A DNA stretch of 5,191 nucleotides from Xanthomonas translucens pv. translucens DSM 18974 (lineage in GTDB: Bacteria > Pseudomonadota > Gammaproteobacteria > Xanthomonadales > Xanthomonadaceae). Below are positions 1 to 5,051 of this stretch, piece by piece. The notes under the pieces are model-generated. The model was not told the origin of the DNA, did not search any database, and saw only the letters and a program-made list of their open reading frames with translations. The translations under genes were made by a program, and so were the position numbers. The DNA is taken from positions 1 through 5,191 of the forward strand of contig NZ_CAPJ01000084.1 in the NCBI RefSeq assembly GCF_000331775.1, in the 5' to 3' direction. The stretch's first letter is position 1. Each line of letters begins with the position of its first letter.

Positions 1-705
1 CCGGCCGCGCAGAACGCCGCGCCGACCCTGCCCTCGCTGCCGGAAGTGAACGTCGGCAAGGTCGGCGCGCAGCAGGTGAGCCTGCCGCTGCAGACCCTGA
101 TGCTGATGACCGCGCTCACCCTGCTGCCGTCGATGCTGCTGGTGCTGACCGCGTTCACCCGGATCACCATCGTACTCGGCCTGCTGCGCCAGGCGATGGG
201 TACCGGGCAGACCCCGTCCAACCAGGTGCTGATGGGCCTGGCGCTGTTCCTGACCGCGCTGGTGATGATGCCGGTGTGGGAAAAGGCCTGGGGCCAGGGC
301 ATGAGCCCCTACCTCAACGGCCAGCTCGACTTCCAGACCGCCTGGACCCTGACCACCCAGCCGCTGCGCGCGTTCATGCTGGCGCAGGTGCGCGAGGCCG
401 ACCTGATGACCTTCGCCGGCATGGCCGGCAACGGCACCTACAGCGGCCCCGACGCGATCCCGTTCCCGGTGCTGGTGGCCTCGTTCGTGACCTCGGAGCT
501 GAAGACCGCGTTCGAGATCGGTTTCCTGATCTTCATCCCGTTCGTGATCATCGACCTGGTGGTGGCCAGCGTGCTGATGTCGATGGGCATGATGATGATG
601 TCGCCGATGCTGATCTCCGCGCCGTTCAAGATCCTGCTGTTCGTGCTGGTCGACGGCTGGGTGCTGACGGTCGGCACCCTCGCCGCCAGCTTCAACGGAG
701 TCTGA
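1..705 (+). CDS. fliP: Flagellar export gate protein FliP (5' end missing)
   Basis: FliP is an inner-membrane protein that, with FliQ and FliR, forms the helical core of the flagellar type III export gate. The window starts inside the gene: the frame is open from base 1 and gives 234 residues. The family is usually about 245 residues or longer, so the initiator and the cleavable signal peptide lie upstream. A GTG at 46 is in frame but is not a convincing start, because coding sequence continues to its left. Family features seen: the hydrophobic N-terminal block with LPSMLLVLTAFTRI (visible residues about 36-49), PSNQVLMGLALFLT (about 72-85), a polar loop with FMLAQVREADL, then SELKTAFEIGF (starting at residue 165) and the C-terminal APFKILLFVLVDGW block (about 207-220). 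The ORF ends with TGA at 703-705, 4 bases before fliQ. A GGAG at 697-700 inside its 3' end serves fliQ, so the two are probably co-transcribed and translated closely together. Its promoter is outside the window. Confidence 0.97.
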   Translation, partial: PAAQNAAPTLPSLPEVNVGKVGAQQVSLPLQTLMLMTALTLLPSMLLVLTAFTRITIVLGLLRQAMGTGQTPSNQVLMGLALFLTALVMMPVWEKAWGQGMSPYLNGQLDFQTAWTLTTQPLRAFMLAQVREADLMTFAGMAGNGTYSGPDAIPFPVLVASFVTSELKTAFEIGFLIFIPFVIIDLVVASVLMSMGMMMMSPMLISAPFKILLFVLVDGWVLTVGTLAASFNGV

Positions 706-709
706 GCCG

Positions 710-982
710 ATGAGTCCCGAACTGGCCCTGACCGAACTGCGCGGCGGCCTGATCACCGTGCTGTGGGTGGCCGGCCCGTTGCTGCTGTCGATGCTGGTGG
801 TCGGCGTGGTGATCGGCGTGTTCCAGGCCGCCACCCAGCTCAACGAACCGACCATCGCCTTCATCGCCAAGGTCATCACCCTGACCGCGATGCTGTTCGC
901 CACCGGCAGCATGCTGCTGGCGCATCTGGTCGAGTACACCACCATGCTGTTCCAGCGCATTCCGCATCTGATCGGGGGCTAG
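710..982 (+). CDS. fliQ: Flagellar export gate protein FliQ
   Basis: FliQ is a small two-helix inner-membrane subunit of the flagellar export gate, packing around FliP/FliR. The product is 90 residues, the normal family length. Two hydrophobic segments are visible, at about residues 15-37 and 52-74. Between them lies the conserved FQAATQLNEPTIAFIAK stretch (about 38-54), typical of FliQ and its injectisome homologues. The neighbours fliP and fliR exclude an injectisome assignment. The ATG at 710 is preceded by GGAG at 697-700 with a 9-base spacer, a good ribosome-binding site located inside the end of fliP. The gene ends with TAG at 980-982. Unlike the tight fliP-fliQ junction, 151 bp of repetitive DNA follow before fliR. 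Confidence 0.97.
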   Translation: MSPELALTELRGGLITVLWVAGPLLLSMLVVGVVIGVFQAATQLNEPTIAFIAKVITLTAMLFATGSMLLAHLVEYTTMLFQRIPHLIGG

Positions 983-999
983 GCGTGGCTGGCGAGAAC

Positions 1000-1027
1000 G
1001 GGACCGGGGACCGGGGACCGGAGACCG
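1000..1027 (+). repeat. Tandem 7-bp repeat, GGGACCG units (left array)
   Basis: Four consecutive heptamers: GGGACCG at 1000-1006, 1007-1013 and 1014-1020 are identical, and GAGACCG at 1021-1027 has one mismatch. The array starts 17 bases after the fliQ stop codon and lies in the fliQ-fliR gap. Its units are the reverse complement of those in the right array (1073-1127), so the two together form a degenerate inverted repeat around a loop of about 45 bases. What it does is unknown; a structured RNA or DNA element, or a product of replication slippage, are the obvious options. Confidence 0.9.
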
Positions 1028-1059
1028 GGAAAAGCAGGGGCAACCTCGGGGCTTTCCCG
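1026..1059 (+). other. Hairpin in the fliQ-fliR gap, inside the inverted heptamer arrays
   Basis: CGGGAAAAGC (1026-1035) pairs with GCTTTCCCG (1051-1059), giving 9 base pairs with a single bulged A and a 15-base loop. Outside it the left and right heptamer arrays can continue pairing imperfectly, so the whole gap could fold into one long stem-loop in the fliQ-fliR transcript. An alternative stem exists: CCCGAT (1056-1061) with ATCGGG (1070-1075). No T-run follows, so this is not a normal intrinsic terminator, and termination here would cut fliR off from its operon. Confidence 0.5.
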
Positions 1060-1072
1060 ATACGCGCCCATC

Positions 1073-1128
1073 GGGTCCCCGGTCGCCGATCCCCGGTCCC
1101 GGCCTGTCCCCCCCGCTCCCCGGTCCCC
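1073..1128 (+). repeat. Degenerate 7-bp repeat, CGGTCCC units (right array), abutting fliR
   Basis: The complement of the left array. Units in register are GGGTCCC (1073), CGGTCGC (1080), CGATCCC (1087) and CGGTCCC (1094). After a C-rich interruption with a run of seven C (1108-1114) come CGCTCCC (1114) and CGGTCCC (1121). The last unit ends 6 bases before the fliR ATG, occupying the place where a Shine-Dalgarno sequence would normally sit. The minus strand carries G-runs at 1091-1094, 1098-1100, 1108-1114, 1118-1121 and 1125-1128, separated by 3, 7, 3 and 3 bases. That satisfies the usual G-quadruplex pattern (four runs of at least 3 G, loops of 1-7). Confidence 0.85.
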
Positions 1129-1133
1129 GCCTG

Positions 1134-1925
1134 ATGGATTCCGCCACCCAAATGGTCATCGATGGCCAGCAGGCCTTCGCGATGGTCGGCGCGATCCTGT
1201 GGACCATGCTGCGCATTGGCGCGATGCTGATGGCGATGCCGCTGGTCGGCAGCCGCGCGGTGCCGGCGCGGGTGCGGGTGATGCTGGCGGCGACGCTGGC
1301 GATGGCGCTGGCGCCGCTGCTGCCGCCGGTGCCGGACTGGAACGGCTTCGACGCCGCGGTGGTGCTGAGCGTGGCGCGCGAACTGGCGGTCGGGGCGAGC
1401 ATGGGCTTCATGTTGCGGCTGATCTTCGAAGCCGGCGCGATGGCCGGCGAACTGGTCTCGCAGAGCACCGGCCTGGGCTTCGCGCAGATGGCCGATCCGC
1501 TGCGCGGGGTCACCTCCGGGGTGATCGGGCAATGGTTCTACCTGGCCTTCGGCCTGCTGTTCTTCACCGCCAACGGCCATCTGGCGGTGGTGGCGCTGCT
1601 GGTGGACAGCTACAAGGCGCTGCCGATCGGCAACGCCCTGCCGGACGCGCAGGCGATGGCCTCGGTGGCGCCGGATTTCTTCATGAGCATGATGCGCGGC
1701 GCAGTGACCCTGGCGCTGCCGGTAATGGTGGCGATGCTGGCGGTGAACCTGGCGTTCGGCGCACTGGCCAAGGCCGCGCCGGCATTGAATCCGATCCAGC
1801 TCGGCCTGCCGGTGGCGGTGGTGCTGGGCCTGGCGCTGCTGGCGGTGCTGGTCGGCGAGATGGGGCCGCCGGTGCAGCGCCTGTTCGATGCCGCCTTCGA
1901 CGCCGCGCGCCAGGTCACCGCTTAG
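1134..1925 (+). CDS. fliR: Flagellar export gate protein FliR
   Basis: FliR is the third core membrane subunit of the flagellar export gate and sits at the entry of the export channel with FliP and FliQ. The product is 263 residues, normal for the family, and strongly hydrophobic throughout. Family blocks seen: VPARVRVMLAATLAMALAP (about 43-61), AGELVSQSTGLGFAQMADP (about 104-122), FTANGHLAVVALLVD (about 144-158) followed by ALPIG (162-166), and the C-terminal ALPVMVAMLAVNLAFGALA block (about 194-212). The start at ATG 1134 gives the expected N-terminus, but no Shine-Dalgarno sequence precedes it because the heptamer array runs up to it. The ATG overlaps a TGA in another frame (TGATG, 1132-1136). 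ATG codons at 1152 and 1182 are in-frame alternatives. The gene ends with TAG at 1923-1925. Confidence 0.97.
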   Translation: MDSATQMVIDGQQAFAMVGAILWTMLRIGAMLMAMPLVGSRAVPARVRVMLAATLAMALAPLLPPVPDWNGFDAAVVLSVARELAVGASMGFMLRLIFEAGAMAGELVSQSTGLGFAQMADPLRGVTSGVIGQWFYLAFGLLFFTANGHLAVVALLVDSYKALPIGNALPDAQAMASVAPDFFMSMMRGAVTLALPVMVAMLAVNLAFGALAKAAPALNPIQLGLPVAVVLGLALLAVLVGEMGPPVQRLFDAAFDAARQVTA

Positions 1926-1952
1926 AATCGGCCGGCGCAGGCGCGCTGCCTG

Positions 1953-1981
1953 GCCTTGCGCGATTCAAGCCTTGCGCGATT
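1953..1981 (+). repeat. 13-bp direct repeat overlapping the candidate FliA promoter
   Basis: GCCTTGCGCGATT occurs perfectly at 1953-1965 and again at 1969-1981, separated by CAA. The 16-bp period places the second copy inside the spacer of the FliA-type promoter and the first copy just upstream of it. The last T of copy one is the first base of the TCAAG -35 element. This position suits a regulator-binding site, but a simple local duplication is equally possible. No known operator is recognised. Confidence 0.6.
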
Positions 1982-1991
1982 GCGCCGATAG
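1965..1991 (+). promoter_or_regulatory. Candidate FliA (sigma-28) promoter for the cyclase gene
   Basis: TCAA(G) at 1965-1968(9) and GCCGATAG at 1984-1991 are separated by exactly 15 bases counted from TCAA. The enterobacterial sigma-28 consensus is TAAA-N15-GCCGATAA, and TCAAG is a -35 form I recall for pseudomonad FliA promoters. The -10 element matches 7 of 8 positions. The element lies 40-66 bp after fliR, in a flagellar operon, and points toward the cyclase gene. Transcription would start near 1997-2000, just before the hairpin at 2002-2021. The only other + strand GCCGATA inside a gene here (2317-2323) lacks a TCAA at the right distance. Confidence 0.65.
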
Positions 1992-2001
1992 TCTCTTCAA
2001 C

Positions 2002-2021
2002 GGTGCTGCACGCGCAGCACC
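2002..2021 (+). other. Perfect 8-bp stem-loop at the predicted 5' end of the cyclase mRNA
   Basis: GGTGCTGC (2002-2009) and GCAGCACC (2014-2021) pair perfectly around an ACGC loop. The stem begins only a few bases after the predicted FliA transcription start and about 22 bases before the ribosome-binding site. A 5'-terminal stem-loop of this kind can protect an mRNA from decay. It could also end read-through transcription from fliR, but no T-run follows (CCACCCTTGC comes next), so a standard intrinsic terminator is not supported. Confidence 0.6.
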
Positions 2022-2042
2022 CACCCTTGCGCAGTGCCTTCC

Positions 2043-2058
2043 GGGGACGCCAGTCATC
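2043..2058 (+). promoter_or_regulatory. Ribosome-binding site with a probable ATC start codon
   Basis: GGGGA at 2043-2047 is the only good Shine-Dalgarno-like sequence before the signal peptide. Eight bases downstream, in the cyclase frame, sits ATC (2056-2058), not ATG, GTG or TTG. Starting there gives an N-terminus of about 21 residues followed by a hydrophobic core and an AVAA-Q cleavage site. A single change of the third base from G would explain it. The next in-frame GTG (2128) falls inside the hydrophobic core. Confidence 0.45.
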
Positions 2059-5013
2059 GCCGTACCGAACAGCCACCAGCCGCTGTCGCCCTCACTGTCG
2101 CGCGGCATCGCGTGGCGGCTCGCCGCCGTGCTCGCGCTATGCGCCTGCATCGGCGCCGTGGCGGCGCAGGAATACAGTTTCCGCAACTACGCCCAGGCCG
2201 ACGGCCTGCAGGGCCTGAGCATCAACTGCCTGTACGCCGATCGGCACGGCGTGGTCTGGGCCTGCACCGAACTGGGCCTGCACCGCTACGAACGCGAACG
2301 CTTCGAACAGATCGGCGCCGATACCGGCTTCGGCAGTCCACTGGTGCATGCGATCGCCGAGGATCGCCGGCAACGCATGTGGGTCGGCACATCCAATGCG
2401 CTGTACGTCGGCGACGGCCGCCGCTTCGCCGCGGTTCCCGCGGCCGACGGGCGACGCCTGCGGGTCGACGAGGGCCAATCGCTGGCGGCGTTCGGCGACG
2501 ACATCGTCGTGCTCAGCGACAAACGGCCGCTGCGGATCTCCGCAGGCGCCGCTGGCGACTGGCAGGTTGCAGCGCTGCGCACGGCCGACACCGCGCCGCT
2601 GACCGAGGTTTACAGCGTCACCGCGATCGGCGAGGCGCTGTGGATGGGCTGCGGCCGCCGGCTATGCCGGCTGGATGCGCAAGGCCACTTGCGCCAGCTC
2701 GGCCCCGCCGACGGCGTTCCCGAGGATATCTGGCTGGCGCTGCTGCGCGACCGCAACGGCACGCTGTGGGCGCGCGGCATCCACCACGTGCTGGCCTGGC
2801 CGGCCGGTGCGACCGGCTTCACCGAACGTGCGCCGCCGCCGGGCAGCGCGTTGTCGACCACGACGGTGGGCATCAACCTGGTCGAGGACGCCGCCGGCCG
2901 CGTGCTGACCCGCAGCGATACCGGTCTGCTGCGCTGGGAAGGCGGGCATTGGCGCGCCTTCGAGCGCGCGCAGGGGCTGGGCGCGCTGGCATCCAACATT
3001 TCCCCCCTGCTCAGCGATCGCCAGGGCCGCCTGTGGATGGGCACCCGCGGCCGCGGCGTGCAGCGCTGGCTGGGCTATGGCCTGATCCAGCATTGGGAAG
3101 AACCGCAGGGACTGGCGACCGCGCCGACCTGGGCGATCCTGCGCAGCCGCGGCGACGGCCGCCTGTACGTCGGCAGCGAAATGGGCGCCAACGTGCTCGA
3201 CCCCGACAGCGGCCGCATGCGTCCGCTGACCGACGGCAACGGGCAGCCACTGCGGCAGGCGGTGCAATTGGTCGATGCCGCCGACGGCACCCTGTGGCTG
3301 GGGCAATCGTCCGGGCGGGTGTTGCGGCTGGACCGCGGCAGCGGCCGCATGCTCGAGCAGACCAAGGTGCTGTCGGCGCTGAAATGGATGTTCTTCGACG
3401 ATGCCGGCACATTGTGGATTCTGACTACCCGCGGCCTGTTCCTGCTGCCGGCGGGCGAACACAGCGCACAGCCGGCGCGCGACCTGCCGCGCGACCAGTT
3501 CGTTGGCGGCGGCTACGATGCGCGCCACCGTCTGTGGCTGCTTGGCCAGAACGGCCTGTACCTGCGCCAGGCACAAGGCTGGCAGTCGATTCGCCTGCGC
3601 GGCGCGGCGCTGCCGGATGCGAAACTGGGCAAGTTCAGCATCAGCGCCAGCGACGAGGTCTGGCTGTCGTTCGTCGATGTCGGGGTCTGGCGTGGGCGTT
3701 TCGAGCCGCGCAGCGCCAGCGTGTCCCTGCGCAAGGTCGACGACCCGCTGCTGGCGCGGATCGTGCCCTACGTGCTGCACCAGGACCGGCAGCAGCGGCT
3801 ATGGATCGGCAGCAGCCAGGGCCTGGACCTGTGGTCGGGTGGGCGCTGGATCCGGGTCACCCAGGCCGATGGCTTGCTGTGGGACGACACCTCCGAATCG
3901 GCGTTCTTCGAGGACGTCGACGGCTCGGTATGGATCGGCAACAGCAAGGGCGTCAGCCAGATCCTGGACCCGACGCGGCTGTTCGCCGTGCGGCCGCTGC
4001 GGCTGCAGTTGCTGCGCGCCACCCGCGCCGGCAAACCGGTCACCGCCGACGCGCAGCTGCCCTGGTCGCAGCAGCCGATCGAGTTCGCCTTCTCGGTCCC
4101 CGGCGCGGTCGGCGGCAGCGACACCATCGGCTTCCGCTACCGCCTGGTGGGCCTGCAGGAGCAATGGGCCAGCACCCAGCAGGCGCATCTCAGCTACACC
4201 CTGCTCTCGCCCGGCCGCTACGCGCTGGAGGTGCAGGCGCTGGACGAACGCCAACGCACACGCAGCAACGTGGTGCGCCTGGAGTTCACCATCCTGCCGC
4301 CCTGGTGGCGCAGCCCGCTGGCGTGGATGATGTACGCACTGGCCGCGGCGCTGCTGGTGACCGCGGTATGGCGCTGGCGGGTGAAGCAACTGCTGAGCCG
4401 CGAGCGCACCCTGGCGCGGCTGGTCGCCGAGCGCACCTGCGAACTGGAACACGACAAGCGCGAACTGGAGCGCGCGCGTGCCGCGCTGGCGCTGAAGGCG
4501 GTCCACGACGATCTGACCGGCCTGCTCAACCGGGTCGGCATCCTCGATGCCTTGGCAGCGCAGATGCAGCGCAGCGGCAGCGATGGCACCGCGCTGGCGG
4601 TGGCGATGATCGACCTGGACCACTTCAAGCAGATCAACGACCGCCACGGCCATCTGATCGGCGACGCGGTGCTGGCGCGGGTCGGCCGGCGCATGAACGC
4701 GAACCTGCGCGGCTCCGACCTGATCGGCCGCTACGGCGGCGAGGAACTGCTGGCGGTGCTGCCGGGCCTGCTGCCGCCGGCGCAGAACCGGCTGCACTCG
4801 CTGCACCAGGCGATCGGCGCCACGCCGTTCCTGACCGACGCCGGCCTGCTCGAGATCACCACGTCGATCGGCGTGGCCTGGCAGCGCCCGGGCGAGACCC
4901 TGCAGCAGTTGCTCAGCCGCGCCGACGACGCGCTGTACCGGGCCAAGCATGGCGGCCGCAACCGGGTCGAACTACACCTGGACCCGCAGCCGGGACACGC
5001 CGTGCCGCGCTGA
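2056..5013 (+). CDS. Membrane diguanylate cyclase with periplasmic propeller sensor (Reg_prop - Y_Y_Y - GGDEF)
   Basis: This is a predicted inner-membrane diguanylate cyclase (two GTP to c-di-GMP) with a large periplasmic sensor. Numbering is from the ATC at 2056 (985 residues). Signal peptide: about 1-37, ending AVAA before QEYSF. Propeller: about 40-640, 14 repeats with a Trp or equivalent every 40-47 residues (68, 109, 151, 196, 238, 284, 327, 371, 414, 454, 494, 536, 583, 626), e.g. GRLWMGTRGRGV; this suggests two seven-bladed propellers. Y_Y_Y domain: about 649-752 (YRLVG at 695, Trp 704, LLSPGRYALEV). Membrane helix about 755-773, coiled coil about 775-817, then GGDEF domain from DLTGLLNR (819), with the metal-binding DLDHFK (853-858), inhibitory RGSD (885-888) and catalytic GGEEL (894-898). 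Both sites look functional; Leu replaces the usual Phe. The ligand is unknown. Related propeller/Y_Y_Y sensors in hybrid kinases often detect oligosaccharides. The start is uncertain: an in-frame ATG at 1888 would give 1041 residues but overlaps fliR, and a TTG at 1972 lies inside the candidate promoter. Confidence 0.93.
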   Translation: MAVPNSHQPLSPSLSRGIAWRLAAVLALCACIGAVAAQEYSFRNYAQADGLQGLSINCLYADRHGVVWACTELGLHRYERERFEQIGADTGFGSPLVHAIAEDRRQRMWVGTSNALYVGDGRRFAAVPAADGRRLRVDEGQSLAAFGDDIVVLSDKRPLRISAGAAGDWQVAALRTADTAPLTEVYSVTAIGEALWMGCGRRLCRLDAQGHLRQLGPADGVPEDIWLALLRDRNGTLWARGIHHVLAWPAGATGFTERAPPPGSALSTTTVGINLVEDAAGRVLTRSDTGLLRWEGGHWRAFERAQGLGALASNISPLLSDRQGRLWMGTRGRGVQRWLGYGLIQHWEEPQGLATAPTWAILRSRGDGRLYVGSEMGANVLDPDSGRMRPLTDGNGQPLRQAVQLVDAADGTLWLGQSSGRVLRLDRGSGRMLEQTKVLSALKWMFFDDAGTLWILTTRGLFLLPAGEHSAQPARDLPRDQFVGGGYDARHRLWLLGQNGLYLRQAQGWQSIRLRGAALPDAKLGKFSISASDEVWLSFVDVGVWRGRFEPRSASVSLRKVDDPLLARIVPYVLHQDRQQRLWIGSSQGLDLWSGGRWIRVTQADGLLWDDTSESAFFEDVDGSVWIGNSKGVSQILDPTRLFAVRPLRLQLLRATRAGKPVTADAQLPWSQQPIEFAFSVPGAVGGSDTIGFRYRLVGLQEQWASTQQAHLSYTLLSPGRYALEVQALDERQRTRSNVVRLEFTILPPWWRSPLAWMMYALAAALLVTAVWRWRVKQLLSRERTLARLVAERTCELEHDKRELERARAALALKAVHDDLTGLLNRVGILDALAAQMQRSGSDGTALAVAMIDLDHFKQINDRHGHLIGDAVLARVGRRMNANLRGSDLIGRYGGEELLAVLPGLLPPAQNRLHSLHQAIGATPFLTDAGLLEITTSIGVAWQRPGETLQQLLSRADDALYRAKHGGRNRVELHLDPQPGHAVPR

Positions 5014-5027
5014 GCGGTTGCCGCTCA
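5011..5027 (+). other. Hairpin overlapping the cyclase stop codon
   Basis: TGAGCGG (5011-5017) and CCGCTCA (5021-5027) form a perfect 7-bp stem with a TTG loop; the stop codon TGA is its first three bases. No T-run follows, so it is at best a weak terminator or a 3'-end stabilising stem. Its right side shares bases with the TCAA of the FliA-like element at 5025. Confidence 0.45.
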
Positions 5028-5051
5028 AGCCCAGCCGCAGCGCGGCCGATA
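5025..5051 (+). promoter_or_regulatory. Second FliA-like promoter, pointing out of the window
   Basis: TCAAG at 5025-5029 and GCCGATA at 5045-5051 repeat the core elements of the promoter before the cyclase. The spacer counted from TCAA is 16 bases, one more than the usual 15. Transcription would start near 5058 and run into whatever gene lies right of the window. Both elements lie in non-coding DNA. The longer spacer makes it weaker evidence than the first site. Confidence 0.35.

Noticed and set aside
1056..1063. CCCGATAC in the fliQ-fliR gap as a FliA -10 for fliR
   Set aside because: There is no TCAA or TAAA 15-16 bases upstream (the position is GGGG), and the bases are already part of a hairpin.
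1000..1128. CRISPR array
   Set aside because: Repeats are 7 bp, contiguous and without spacers, and occur in opposite orientations.
692..1580. Long minus-strand and alternate-frame ORFs opposite fliQ-fliR, such as 692-1513 and 876-1580
   Set aside because: Their products are low-complexity (Arg, Ala, Gly, His, Gln-rich), overlap clear FliQ and FliR coding sequence and cross the repeat array; they are typical by-products of GC-rich DNA.
1951..1975. Sigma-54 (-24/-12) promoter starting at TGGCC 1951
   Set aside because: The required GC of the -12 element is absent at the 12-base distance from the GG (TT instead).
1888..2055. N-terminal extension of the cyclase from ATG 1888 or TTG 1972
   Set aside because: ATG 1888 lies inside fliR, neither start has a ribosome-binding site, the encoded stretch is Arg/Ala-rich and unlike an exported protein's N-terminus, and it precedes the predicted transcription start.
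2140..2148. Lipoprotein cleavage site near the two Cys of the signal peptide
   Set aside because: The sequences before the Cys residues (LAL-C and LCA-C) do not fit a normal lipobox, and a good signal peptidase I site (AVAA-Q) follows.
2317..2323. GCCGATA inside the cyclase as a FliA promoter
   Set aside because: It is within coding sequence and has no -35 element at the proper distance.
2662..4950. Large minus-strand ORFs (2662-3780, 3799-4950) within the cyclase
   Set aside because: They are antisense to well-conserved propeller and GGDEF motifs, have Gln/Ala/His-rich compositions and no recognisable domain or ribosome-binding site.
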